From the NCBI GenBank assembly GCA_963921305.4, contig CAWUEX030000003.1:62001-126000 (forward strand): a stretch of DNA of 64,000 nucleotides. The letters run 5' to 3'. Each line of letters opens with the position of its first letter. Position 1 is the stretch's first letter. Positions 8,135 through 15,806 of this stretch are shown piece after piece. The notes beneath the pieces were generated by a model that did no database searches, was not told the DNA's origin, and worked only from the letters and a program-made list of their open reading frames with translations. Both the position numbers and the translations under genes were made by a program. The stretch is from CAWUEX02 sp963921305 (lineage in GTDB: Bacteria; Pseudomonadota; Alphaproteobacteria; Rhodospirillales; Rhodospirillaceae).

Positions 8135-8788
8135 ATGAAGAAACTAAGTGTACTGGTTCTTATCGTCAGCCTTGGGGCGTGCTCGGAACAAAACGAAACT
8201 ATTGCGACTAACCAGCCGCTCTCCGCATACTCAGATGAGGAAATCGCAAACGAATTCATTGAGCGGTTAGACGCGGTAAGCTCAAGGTATGACCAAGCAT
8301 ATTTCGAGGATATGTATAGCGAACTGACCAAGCCTAAGGATGATAACGAAAATTCTGAAGACGCGGCGCTTTCAGAATACGAGGCTCGAATGAAAAACGT
8401 ACGAGAAGCTCTAAGCCCGTTCGCCGATGCAGGGATAGAGTCCGCTCAAGCAGCGTTGGGGTCGCTCATGATGCTCAGTTCATCACTGGAAACCCGATGC
8501 GACGGTTATGTGTTGGCACGTGACACAGCGATCCATGGAGGTCCCTTTTCACTATTCGCATTCAAAGGTTCAATGTGGCGCCCGTTTGATCGCGAGGCTG
8601 ACGACAGAGCCGACTACCTTTTGTCGCGTGAACTCGCTCATCGCTTGCCTTCTGTCTTCGCAAAGCATCATGAGAGTCTGAAAACTCTACTTTCTGACGA
8701 AGAGGCAGAGCAGTACGAAAAGGATTGGCTCGAATGGACAGTCGAGGATATTCCGGAGAGACTGACTAACGATTGCCGATCAGAATAG
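8135..8788 (+). CDS. lipoprotein in cargo block C, function unknown
   Basis: This 217-residue protein has an N-terminal lipoprotein signal (MKKLSVLVLIVSLGAC; lipobox LGAC, lipidated Cys16). The mature part is acidic and helical with two Cys that could form a disulfide, including one near the C-terminus. It would sit in the periplasm. GGAGG lies 13 bases upstream, slightly far. The gene faces copy C with 121 bp between the stops. A periplasmic lipoprotein beside a putative effector could be an immunity protein; phage superinfection-exclusion lipoproteins are the other option. Neither is shown. Confidence 0.65.
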   Translation: MKKLSVLVLIVSLGACSEQNETIATNQPLSAYSDEEIANEFIERLDAVSSRYDQAYFEDMYSELTKPKDDNENSEDAALSEYEARMKNVREALSPFADAGIESAQAALGSLMMLSSSLETRCDGYVLARDTAIHGGPFSLFAFKGSMWRPFDREADDRADYLLSRELAHRLPSVFAKHHESLKTLLSDEEAEQYEKDWLEWTVEDIPERLTNDCRSE

Positions 8789-8909
8789 CGCTGGCGCGAC
8801 TCCGTGGAGTTCGAACTTCACTGGCGTTCTTGGAATCACCACGAACAAATTGGCCATTTGAGAAATTGGACTGCGTCGTTCCAGCGGAGACAAGGTGATA
8901 ACATGTTTG

Positions 8910-9794
8910 TCATGGCCCACCTTGTCTTGCGGCATCACGAGCATTGAGAACACCGACAAGGTTATCGCGATAGGCATGCAGCCTCATCATTTGCCCGCCT
9001 GACATGCCCGCAAGGAATTTGGTACCCCAATCTCCTCCGCGAGTAAGGCCCGTCCTGCCGATTCGGTTTCCTATGTGCGTCACTGTCTGGTCTTTTGTAT
9101 AGCCGATCGCTTCGTAGTGTTTCGGAAGTTCTTCATCAACTTTTTCAATCTCGGATTCAATTTTTTCATCAGTCCAGTTTTTAATGACGTCCAAGCTTTC
9201 CACTTGCAGGGCATAGTCTTGAGGCGAAGTCTCAGCATCAGGATTCGGAACCACACTGATCTCCTCAGGCAAACCATCGTTTGACCATAATCCCGGCGGG
9301 TCTAGTGGGACGTTACCGGTGCCGCCCGCAACGGAAGGACCGGTAATAGGGAAACCCGGCTGAAAAGATGATCCGCCATCGGCGTTTCCATAAACCGTAA
9401 TTTCTTCTATCGGTCCAACGGGGTCCTGGCGGCAACCGCCTTCATCGGCGCATTCAACCGAAAACTGCTGCAACCCCGTCTCAGGATTGATGCTCGGCTT
9501 GGCGTTATCGCTACCACTCAAAGTCGCGAGCCGTTCCTGGATGGCGTGCACCAGTTCGCGATGACGGCCGAGGCCGGCCTTGGCCAGTCTCTGCTGGGTG
9601 CGCTGCACCCGCTTGGCGCGGCGTGCGGGGTCACGCTCATCCACCGCATCGCGCAGGGATTTCAACACATCCCACGCGGCTTCACCCGCTGGGGCGGCGA
9701 GATCAGGATCCAGCCCCGCCTGGGCCGCGTATTGGGCTGCCAAGCCTTCGTTCAGACTCCATCCATCAGGGGATTTCACAGGGTTACGTGTCAT
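8910..9794 (-). CDS. copy C: conserved N-terminus / variable C-terminus cargo protein
   Basis: This 294-residue protein begins MTRNPVKSPDGWSLNEGL, with AAGGAG about seven bases before the ATG. An upstream ATG at 9824 would add ten residues. Residues 9-110 match copies A and B, ending INPETGLQQF. The variable part starts with a Cys-containing acidic stretch (VECADEGGCRQDP) and ends with a charged, helical region (LDVIKNWTDEKIESEIEKVDEELPKH split over ~195-220) and a Gly/Arg tail. No catalytic motif is recognised. A duplicated small-terminase 5' fragment lies just upstream, so the unit probably arrived by recombination at the terminase locus. Confidence 0.75.
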   Translation of the reverse strand: MTRNPVKSPDGWSLNEGLAAQYAAQAGLDPDLAAPAGEAAWDVLKSLRDAVDERDPARRAKRVQRTQQRLAKAGLGRHRELVHAIQERLATLSGSDNAKPSINPETGLQQFSVECADEGGCRQDPVGPIEEITVYGNADGGSSFQPGFPITGPSVAGGTGNVPLDPPGLWSNDGLPEEISVVPNPDAETSPQDYALQVESLDVIKNWTDEKIESEIEKVDEELPKHYEAIGYTKDQTVTHIGNRIGRTGLTRGGDWGTKFLAGMSGGQMMRLHAYRDNLVGVLNARDAARQGGP

Positions 9795-9813
9795 TTCTTT
9801 TCTCCTTTTTTCT

Positions 9814-9933
9814 CTATCCGACACTTACGCCGAGTAATTCGGCTTGCAACTTGTTGCGCGCGCCACGGCTCCGCCCCCGGCTGTAATCGTGGCCAGGCAG
9901 AAACCGCCCGCGCTCGTCACGCATCGGGGGCAT
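9814..9933 (-). pseudogene. duplicated 5' fragment of the small terminase gene
   Basis: The 39-codon frame reads MPPMRDERGRFLPGHDYSRG and so on. It matches the first ~30 residues of the small terminase protein at 7944 and then diverges to a stop just before copy C. No ribosome site is evident. It marks where block C was inserted by duplication or recombination. Confidence 0.75.
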
Positions 9934-9990
9934 AAGAAACTTGTTATCTGTTGCGGTTACGACTTAGTGTTGTGGTCGCGGGAGGAGTGA

Positions 9991-10202
9991 ATGAACACGA
10001 CGCCACAGGCCGACATTGATCCGAAAGAGCACGTCAAACACCTGCGTGTGATCCATTTCTCTTTGCTCATTTCCTGCTCGTCATCGCAATTGCCGTCACC
10101 TTTTACAACCAGAGCCTTTTTGAAAACGCGTACGAAGAAGCGCTCGCGATTGAAGAGCTATTCGAATTAAGGGGTCCAATATTAGAAGAGTTCGACGACG
10201 CT
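9991..10202 (+). pseudogene. frameshifted N-terminal part of the membrane-protein gene
   Basis: ATG at 9991 (GGGAGG upstream) opens MNTTPQADIDPKEHVKHLRVIHFSLLI, the start of a membrane helix, but this frame closes after 59 codons. The neighbouring frame carries the natural continuation (FLLVIAIAVTFYNQSLFENAYEEA) into the downstream gene. A one-base loss or two-base gain near 10068-10075 would explain it. A sequencing error is possible. Confidence 0.6.
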
Positions 10203-11573
10203 GTGACTGCCGCTGTCGTAAGCAGCAGCTATCGAAAACGAATTGAATCTTTTTCGAATACAACACCCCGACAATTCTTCCTATCGTCTAAAGAAAAATC
10301 TGGCGAAATGGGCAGCGTAATCCGTATTCCATATGTCGACAGCCATGCTGGTACGTCAGTAGTTGAACGGCATCTTTGGCGAAATGCGATTGGAGCTTTA
10401 CCGGAAACTAATTTTGCTTCGAACAATGACAATGCCGCCACCCTATTGGACTACAACCAGCAATTCACTCTTGAGAATTTCGCAAACGTATGGAACGCGC
10501 TGTATCAATTGTCAGAATTCCACGCGATAACAGACGTCAACCCGAAAGCGGTCGTCTATGGCAAGCGTGGAACCCCAGCGAATTCCCCAGTAACTGGGTT
10601 TGGTCTACATGCAAGTGTCGCGTGTGAAGACATACGCGGTCGAGGGAGACTCCAAGCAAAAAAGATTCCGGCTCATATTAGTGCCATTTATAAACAGACT
10701 AGTGTCGGATCTAGCGAGAGGCAGAGAATTGTCTTATTCCCACCGCCCGGGTGCGCGATTGGTACAGCCGAAAGTCCACGCCCCGAACGATCATACGCGA
10801 TAGAGATACAGGCTCCTTTGCTTCGCATGAATCTACCTGGCTCGAATACCCCAGAATCTCGAAAAGCGAAACCAATTAGCCGCGCGTCTGTTAGCGGCCG
10901 CGAGCAAGAGTACTTGACAGGTTTATGGTCGACATTCTTTGTACCTATGGAGCACGTGTCGATTTCGATTGATGGTCAGAAGACACTAGTTGAACAATAT
11001 GATGGGGCCTTTAGGCTCAATTCTGGACCGTTTGATAAAACGTTTCCGAACTTGGACCGTCTACTTAAACAGTTTGACGAAATCAATATTGCCTCTCTGG
11101 AGATTTACAGGAACCAAGAATCAGACATAGTAGGCTCCAGTAGCTTGGCTCAACTGATTCAAACTCTCAATGAACTGAATGGGCAGCAAGTTAGCTTGCT
11201 TGGTGTAACGGCGCCTGGAAGCTTAATCAGAACATGGGGCGGAACAATAATAGCTAGCATCATGTTGTATTTCATCGTCCACATTCGCGCCTTTACCCGA
11301 AACAACGCAAAAGATTTTAAGAATAACGTGCCTTGGATTGGCGCATATAACCACGACACAATTTCTAAAGCTTTGCTTTTAGTGACCTCAGTTCTGCTGC
11401 CAATCGGTGTTGCGGGCTGGCTTGCCTACGACTCTCTACCTGGGCTGTCTTTACCAGCCATATTTGCGTACTTATCTTTCGCTGTTGTCGCGGGGCTGGC
11501 CATCCCCATGACACTTTCGATACGTGCTATGTGGCGTGCGCTACCTGGTATTGCTCATGGCGGGGCCATTTGA
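10203..11573 (+). CDS. multi-pass membrane protein, first gene of a two-gene cargo operon
   Basis: From a GTG at 10203 the open frame gives 456 residues, but the real gene probably began at 9991 and is frameshifted (see the preceding entry). About 320 polar residues form a likely extracytoplasmic domain, followed by three membrane helices near residues 340-360, 388-408 and 415-440. With the lost N-terminal helix the topology would be 4-TM with a large outer domain, as in a sensor. The stop abuts the ATG of the next gene (TGAATG), so the two are co-translated. AT-rich, and opposite in direction to the phage genes. No family recognised. Confidence 0.65.
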   Translation: MTAAVVSSSYRKRIESFSNTTPRQFFLSSKEKSGEMGSVIRIPYVDSHAGTSVVERHLWRNAIGALPETNFASNNDNAATLLDYNQQFTLENFANVWNALYQLSEFHAITDVNPKAVVYGKRGTPANSPVTGFGLHASVACEDIRGRGRLQAKKIPAHISAIYKQTSVGSSERQRIVLFPPPGCAIGTAESPRPERSYAIEIQAPLLRMNLPGSNTPESRKAKPISRASVSGREQEYLTGLWSTFFVPMEHVSISIDGQKTLVEQYDGAFRLNSGPFDKTFPNLDRLLKQFDEINIASLEIYRNQESDIVGSSSLAQLIQTLNELNGQQVSLLGVTAPGSLIRTWGGTIIASIMLYFIVHIRAFTRNNAKDFKNNVPWIGAYNHDTISKALLLVTSVLLPIGVAGWLAYDSLPGLSLPAIFAYLSFAVVAGLAIPMTLSIRAMWRALPGIAHGGAI

Positions 11574-12350
11574 ATGCCTCTAGGAAACGAGTTCGGCCTC
11601 TATTATCGGGACGCGCGTGGCAACGAGACTGATCGCGTTGTTAGCGTACGTGAAATTTATGAGGGCAAGAACGGCATCGCCATTGACGCTCATTGCCATG
11701 TAAGAGACTCACGCCGGACATTTCTGTCACATCGAATTCGCGCGCTCTACGAACCAGACTCTGGCGAAGTTATTGAAGATGTAGAGTCAACTCTGCGCAA
11801 TCATAGTCTATTCAATCCAAATCGCTTGCCACCTCAACAGGACTGGAAGATGCCCGCCAGCCTCAATGCACAGCTTGAAACACTCGGATATCTAGCCAGT
11901 TACACCGATGGCCGCGCAAAACAAAAAGCAAAGCTGATCACCGATTATGTGACGCGCTTTTGGCAAGTCCCGAGCAATAAAGTAGATGACCTCCTCGACT
12001 TCGTTTATCGCTTAGACTCCGAAGAGGCGGAAATCTATGAAGGCTTGGGTGACATCTCGGATAGCGATGAAGAACAAGTCCGCGCCTTCATAGAGACTTG
12101 TCTCGAAATCATTCACTTGGATGATCGGGTAACTTATGACGAAGAAGACTTCCTACTAGACCTGGAAGACGCGCTTCGTGAAGGTGGCCACGACGTCAAA
12201 TTCACACTCAGTGATGATCAAGAAGAAGCAGACTCAGAAGCTGTCCCAGGTGACTACACAGAGAAGAATGAAACAGAGAAGCCTTCTCAACTCACCACCT
12301 GGATTGTTGTCGGCATCGTCGTGTTCGTAGTTATCGCAGCTATCTTCTGA
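11574..12350 (+). CDS. tail-anchored protein with WYL-like and TerB-like regions
   Basis: This is a 258-residue protein. Residues ~8-65 (LYYRDARGNETDRVVSV, HCHVRDSRRTFLSHRIRAL) follow the WYL-domain pattern of a small SH3-like barrel that binds nucleic acid or nucleotide ligands and ends in an R.F...RI motif. Residues ~100-205 resemble a TerB-type helical domain, with acidic DG/DD motifs (ASYTDGRAKQKAKLITDYV; DDRVTYDEEDFLLDLEDAL). An acidic linker leads to a C-terminal membrane anchor (about 238-257). It is fused in translation to the upstream membrane gene. WYL and TerB domains are frequent in phage-defence and stress systems, so an anti-phage or exclusion role is plausible. Both domain calls are by eye. 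Confidence 0.65.
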   Translation: MPLGNEFGLYYRDARGNETDRVVSVREIYEGKNGIAIDAHCHVRDSRRTFLSHRIRALYEPDSGEVIEDVESTLRNHSLFNPNRLPPQQDWKMPASLNAQLETLGYLASYTDGRAKQKAKLITDYVTRFWQVPSNKVDDLLDFVYRLDSEEAEIYEGLGDISDSDEEQVRAFIETCLEIIHLDDRVTYDEEDFLLDLEDALREGGHDVKFTLSDDQEEADSEAVPGDYTEKNETEKPSQLTTWIVVGIVVFVVIAAIF

Positions 12351-12362
12351 ACCTTACTGCCC

Positions 12363-12506
12363 CTACCCCACGCTCGCGCCGATCACCAGGCCCAGCACCG
12401 CGCCCACGGCGGCGCACACGCCCGCCGCTTTCAGCGGCTCGCGGTCCAGCAGCGCGGTCACCCGCGCCGTTTGTTTTGCTGCCCAGGTTTTCACTTTGCT
12501 CATCAT
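12363..12506 (-). CDS. small phage membrane protein of the lysis cassette
   Basis: This 47-residue protein has a basic N-terminus (SKVKTWAAKQTARV) and a C-terminal Ala/Gly/Val membrane helix (about 27-46). Its ATG overlaps the stop of the 3-TM holin gene (ATGATG/TGA), so it is co-translated with the holin. It could be an antiholin or accessory holin, but no family is recognised. Confidence 0.7.
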   Translation of the reverse strand: MMSKVKTWAAKQTARVTALLDREPLKAAGVCAAVGAVLGLVIGASVG

Positions 12507-12919
12507 TTGCTTGCGCCTTTCACTTTTTCGAAGGTGCGGGCGCCGGTGTATCCCAGGAAGCCCGCGATAAAGACTTGGTACAGAATGTCGGGGATAGCAT
12601 TCAGAAAAGCCCTCACGCCCTCTGTAATCGCTATCGCCATGTTCGGATCGAATGCTGAGATAATGCCCATAGGTATTGCTGCCACTATGTAGATGTAGAT
12701 GACGTAGAAGAATGAAGGCCGGGCGCGTGAGGTCCACGGGTCCTGGCTTTGCGCCTCCATTACAATCGCCTGCATGCGCAGTTCGTCTTCTTTGAATTCG
12801 CCTTGCTGCTCCAGTTCCAGCAGCGCCAGTTTGGCGGCGTCTTTCGCGGCCTTGTCGGGCAGCACGCGGTCAATCACTTTGCCGACAATCGGCAAAGCGG
12901 CGGCAATAGGAAACGGCAT
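12503..12919 (-). CDS. GTA-type 3-TM holin
   Basis: This 138-residue protein fits the family of three-TM holins known from gene-transfer-agent and phage lysis modules. An N-terminal helix (PIAAALPIVGKVIDRVLPDKAA) is followed by a charged helix, the signature DPWTSRARPSFFYVIYIYI and two further hydrophobic segments to about residue 125. Holins form inner-membrane holes that release the endolysin. The endolysin gene lies one gene upstream (13359-13847). Confidence 0.8.
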   Translation of the reverse strand: MPFPIAAALPIVGKVIDRVLPDKAAKDAAKLALLELEQQGEFKEDELRMQAIVMEAQSQDPWTSRARPSFFYVIYIYIVAAIPMGIISAFDPNMAIAITEGVRAFLNAIPDILYQVFIAGFLGYTGARTFEKVKGASK

Positions 12920-12986
12920 GGGCCGGCCTCCGGTCTAAAGGGTGGATTGTCTGAACGTGTGATTTGATTGGCGGGAGTCTACGGGT

Positions 12987-13322
12987 CTAAACGTCGCTGT
13001 CGCAGAAGGTGTCCGCCGCCTCTTCATCTAATATGTGCAACAGCAAAGCGTCGTGTACGAAGCTTGGCAACAGGTACAGGCTCACCGGCCCCGCCTCATA
13101 CTCGTCTGAGTCGCCCACGGTCCAGCTGCAGCAATAGGGCGCGCCGTTGCCGTCCCACGCCACCAGGGCATAACCCGTCAGGTCCGGCAAACCATCCGTC
13201 ATCTCCAGTGCGCTTTCCAGCAGCGCCTGCTGCACCTCCGTGCGCGGGTCAGCCGCCAGCACATGAATATCGCCGCCGGTCTTGGGCCGCACCCGGCCAA
13301 TGCGCACCGCGTTGTGGGTCAT
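12987..13322 (-). CDS. hypothetical phage protein between endolysin and holin
   Basis: This 111-residue soluble protein has a mixed alpha/beta look (ALVAWDGNGAPYCCSWTVGD, then an acidic C-terminus ending DTFCDSDV). It has no signal or membrane segment. It is in the lysis operon, in the same direction and of similar composition. Function unknown. Confidence 0.65.
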   Translation of the reverse strand: MTHNAVRIGRVRPKTGGDIHVLAADPRTEVQQALLESALEMTDGLPDLTGYALVAWDGNGAPYCCSWTVGDSDEYEAGPVSLYLLPSFVHDALLLHILDEEAADTFCDSDV

Positions 13323-13358
13323 CTGTATGTGCTTTCGGTGGGTTGGAAAAGCTGCCCG

Positions 13359-13847
13359 TTATGCGGGGAGGCCTTGGATGTAGCCGTCGCGCGTTAGCGT
13401 CAGCACCTCGCCGCGCGGCGCGTTCGCTGCTGTCCCGTTTGCATCCTCACCGGCTTTATCAGGAGGGAGTGCGCAATGCACCCAGCCCGAGGCCGGATCA
13501 CCCGGAGCCGGGAACTCCAATATCAATTGATCGAAGCGCAGGTTGTCCGCGCACCACTGCGCCAAGTCGCGGTTGGCCACACCCGGCAGTTCAAAATCCA
13601 CCGCGCGCCCGGTTAAATGCGCAGACGTTGGGCGCGAGCCCACGGCCGCGTTCAGGTCCGGGCTGCGGTACCACGACGAGGGCGAGAACGGCAGACGGAA
13701 CTCCTTGCGCACCGGTTCCAAAATCTGGCTGGCCACCCGCACCAAACGGGGAATCGCCGCTGCCGGCGGGGTGTTGTCGATGCCGTGGCGGGCGGCAAGG
13801 TGGCTTTTTGCGGCCTCAGCCAGGGTAAAGTGGGGCGACAGTCTCAT
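13359..13847 (-). CDS. peptidase M15-family endolysin
   Basis: This 162-residue protein is built like M15 D-Ala-type carboxypeptidases used as phage endolysins (Peptidase_M15_3 type). The zinc-binding signature SAHLTGRAVD (75-84; H77, D84) and the distal GWVH (H124) are present, and SWYRSP near residue 60 is the usual preceding motif. It would cleave peptide cross-links of the cell wall. There is no signal peptide, so it needs the nearby holin to cross the inner membrane. Confidence 0.85.
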   Translation of the reverse strand: MRLSPHFTLAEAAKSHLAARHGIDNTPPAAAIPRLVRVASQILEPVRKEFRLPFSPSSWYRSPDLNAAVGSRPTSAHLTGRAVDFELPGVANRDLAQWCADNLRFDQLILEFPAPGDPASGWVHCALPPDKAGEDANGTAANAPRGEVLTLTRDGYIQGLPA

Positions 13848-13869
13848 AACACGTTCCTCATCCCGCCCT

Positions 13870-14502
13870 TCATCCTGACACGCGGAAGCGGATCGGCGCC
13901 GCCGTGCGGGTCACGCCCACCTCCTCGCCCTTCTGCCAGCGGTTGCGGTAATAGGTGAACTTAAACACCAGCACGTATTCGCCGTTGGGCAGCGTGTTGG
14001 GAATGAGGATGGTCTGCACGATGTCGTAGCACCCCTCTTGAATTTCGAAGGTGCGGTCGGGAATTTGCAGGGCGATGCCGTTGAGGAACGTCGCCCGCGT
14101 CAGGCCGTAAATGATGCCGAAGTGTTCGGTCTGCTCCTGCAGCACCGCCTCGCGTGCGCGGATGAACGCGCGCTGACCGCGCACCAGCTCAGCCAGCAGC
14201 AGTTCGGGGTCGGCCAGGCTGACGCAGAACGCCTTGCGGTAAAACACGGTTTGCCCCGGCGCGATCACATACAATCGCTGGCCACTGTCGTCCTGAAAGA
14301 AATTGTTTTCAAAGATCACCCGCGCCGGATAGGCGGTGTCGTAGCGCAGCGACCACTCCCGCCACAGCGCCAGCCACAGCAACAGCGCCAGCGTCATCAG
14401 CACCGTCGCGCCATACAGCACCCGGCACAGGGTGCGCAGAATGCGCCGCCGCCGTTTGTGTTTGGTTTGGTGACTGGTCTGAAGCGGGGCAACGTCGGTC
14501 AT
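13870..14502 (-). CDS. membrane-anchored phage protein, function unknown
   Basis: This 210-residue protein has a basic cytosolic N-terminus (KHKRRRRILRTLCR), one membrane helix (about 28-47) and a 160-residue outer domain with two Cys. The outer domain is predicted beta-rich near the end (NGEYVLVFKFTYYRNRW). It starts one base after the previous stop (TGATATG) in the lysis operon. The position suggests a spanin-like or exclusion protein, but no known spanin signature is seen. Confidence 0.65.
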   Translation of the reverse strand: MTDVAPLQTSHQTKHKRRRRILRTLCRVLYGATVLMTLALLLWLALWREWSLRYDTAYPARVIFENNFFQDDSGQRLYVIAPGQTVFYRKAFCVSLADPELLLAELVRGQRAFIRAREAVLQEQTEHFGIIYGLTRATFLNGIALQIPDRTFEIQEGCYDIVQTILIPNTLPNGEYVLVFKFTYYRNRWQKGEEVGVTRTAAPIRFRVSG

Positions 14503-14503
14503 A

Positions 14504-14746
14504 TCAGAATCCCAATACCTGTTTGACGTAAAGGCCGAACAGCACAGCGGCCCCGCCTAAAGCGCTGAACACCACGGCCTCGAGAATTTTTACCCGCCAG
14601 GGTGCGACGGCCTCGCCTTGAATGGTGTTAATTTTGGCATCGATGGCTTCGATTGCCTTGCCGTGCTGGCGCACGGTGACCTCAACCTCAACCAACCGCT
14701 CGCCGTAGGCTGCGGCAATGGTACGTTTGACGGTTTCATCGCTCAT
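14504..14746 (-). CDS. small coiled-coil plus TM phage protein (XhlA-like layout)
   Basis: This 80-residue protein has a helical, heptad-like N-terminal half (VEVEVTVRQHGKAIEAIDAKI) followed by a membrane helix (about 52-74). This layout is shared by XhlA-type haemolysin/lysis proteins. It is the first gene of the lysis operon, behind a hairpin terminator and the second 19-bp repeat. Confidence 0.65.
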   Translation of the reverse strand: MSDETVKRTIAAAYGERLVEVEVTVRQHGKAIEAIDAKINTIQGEAVAPWRVKILEAVVFSALGGAAVLFGLYVKQVLGF

Positions 14747-14848
14747 GCGCGTCTCTCAGTTGGCGGAGGCATGGCGAGAGTCGCCGCCCGGCTGACTGCC
14801 CAGCGCGCGCCGCCAAAACGCATGCAGCGCGGACTCGCTAGAACGTCG

Positions 14849-14882
14849 AAAAAAGAAGGCCCGCTCTACGGGAACGGGCCTT
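14849..14882 (-). terminator. Rho-independent terminator in front of the lysis operon
   Basis: Perfect 8-bp minus-strand stem (AAGGCCCG / CGGGCCTT, 11-nt loop) followed by C and six Ts. It lies between the 19-bp repeat (14986-15004) and the first lysis gene, so leftward transcripts from either the repeat or the 15033 gene should stop here unless antiterminated. Confidence 0.8.
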
Positions 14883-14985
14883 AAGTCGATTGAGGAGAGA
14901 ACCGATCTATCCAAAACACCGTGGCGCGCCCGCAGGCGGCCCCGGTCCGGTGCTGTACCATGCCAAACGTATCCACAGCGCCAGA

Positions 14986-15004
14986 ATGCGAATTATGTCA
15001 AATC
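14986..15004 (-). repeat. 19-bp direct repeat, copy 2 (possible phage promoter element)
   Basis: Identical to 223-241, with TTGACA on the minus strand at 15001-14996. It lies 29 bp after the stop of the 15033 gene. As with copy 1, the -10 box is not obvious. Confidence 0.5.
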
Positions 15005-15032
15005 TAGATGCATATTACAAGAGCTTTTTTTA

Positions 15033-15536
15033 TTATTTCTTAGCATTATAGGCGTCCATCGCGGTGCGGAAGGCCTCCAGCAGCGTCTCCCGGCTCACCC
15101 GGAAGCGCGCTGAAATCGCCTCAGGGCTCTGATTTTCGGTCACCAGCCGCTCCACCAGGCCCAGGCTGGTTAGCCGGGGGCGGCCCACCACCACTGTCGC
15201 CCCACTGGCGCGGGCCCACGGCGTAAACCGGCTGCGCCATAGATCTTCCTGGCGTTCGCTCAGCCGCTCCAGCGGTGTCTTGGTCAGTCCGGGGCGCTTG
15301 GACTTACCCGGCGCGTCGAGGCGGGAGGTTGGACTGCCGCCCGCGTTCAGGGCCCGGAAAAGCGCATGAATCTGCCGTCCAGCGCGTTCCTGGTCGGGGC
15401 TGATCTCGCCTTCGCTGAGCAGCTTGTGCAGGTGGTCGGGTTCAAGTTTCGCAGCGGTTTCGGGGGTGGGATCGATGCGGTCATCGGCGCGCTTTTTGGG
15501 GCGGCCGCGTCGTCTTACGGGAATGAGTTTTTTCAT
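15033..15536 (-). CDS. putative DNA-binding phage regulator
   Basis: This 167-residue basic protein has an AT-hook-like N-terminus (RRRGRPKK), a central disordered stretch, and a C-terminal helix-turn-helix-like segment (PEAISARFRVSRETLLEAFRTAM, about 138-160). It is divergent from the S24 repressor gene across a 270-bp spacer. It could be a late-gene activator or antiterminator for the downstream lysis operon. That role is suggested only by position. Confidence 0.65.
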   Translation of the reverse strand: MKKLIPVRRRGRPKKRADDRIDPTPETAAKLEPDHLHKLLSEGEISPDQERAGRQIHALFRALNAGGSPTSRLDAPGKSKRPGLTKTPLERLSERQEDLWRSRFTPWARASGATVVVGRPRLTSLGLVERLVTENQSPEAISARFRVSRETLLEAFRTAMDAYNAKK

Positions 15537-15721
15537 TCACACCTCTACGTAGTTGGCGAAATGGCGGAGCGGCTAGCAAAACCGGAAAAGGCGAAAAATT
15601 CGCCTTCAACCTGCAACGATTGTCACTTTCGAGCGTTAACTATTCTAAAGATCAGCAGCATCCCGCCCGGGAAACTGGGTCGAAAACCAGGCCGGCGGCA
15701 CACGACTTGACTTGGAAAAAC

Positions 15722-15756
15722 TTACGAGTAACAATGCGCGGATTATAATGAATTAT
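15722..15756 (+). promoter_or_regulatory. repressor promoter with overlapping palindrome
   Basis: TTACGA (15722-15727), a 16-bp spacer and a perfect TATAAT (15744-15749) stand about 55 bp before the repressor start. The palindrome ATAAT-GA-ATTAT (15745-15756) overlaps the -10 box and would suit an autoregulatory operator. Confidence 0.5.
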
Positions 15757-15806
15757 TTCTTATACATAAATCGAAATCTGCGCCTAACAGGGATGCAAGC
15801 ACCACT

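Noticed and set aside
12503..12919. Gene transfer agent cluster suggested by the GTA-type holin
   Set aside because: The terminase and portal are of podophage/P22 type and the gene order differs from GTA; this holin family also occurs in ordinary phages.
12968..13828. 286-codon rightward open frame across the lysis genes
   Set aside because: Arg/Pro/Ala-rich shadow of the GC-rich endolysin and neighbour genes on the other strand; no ribosome site or family features.
223..15004. 19-bp repeats as prophage attachment sites
   Set aside because: Both copies lie inside the phage gene block, the repressor would be left outside, and no integrase is next to either. A regulatory element fits better.
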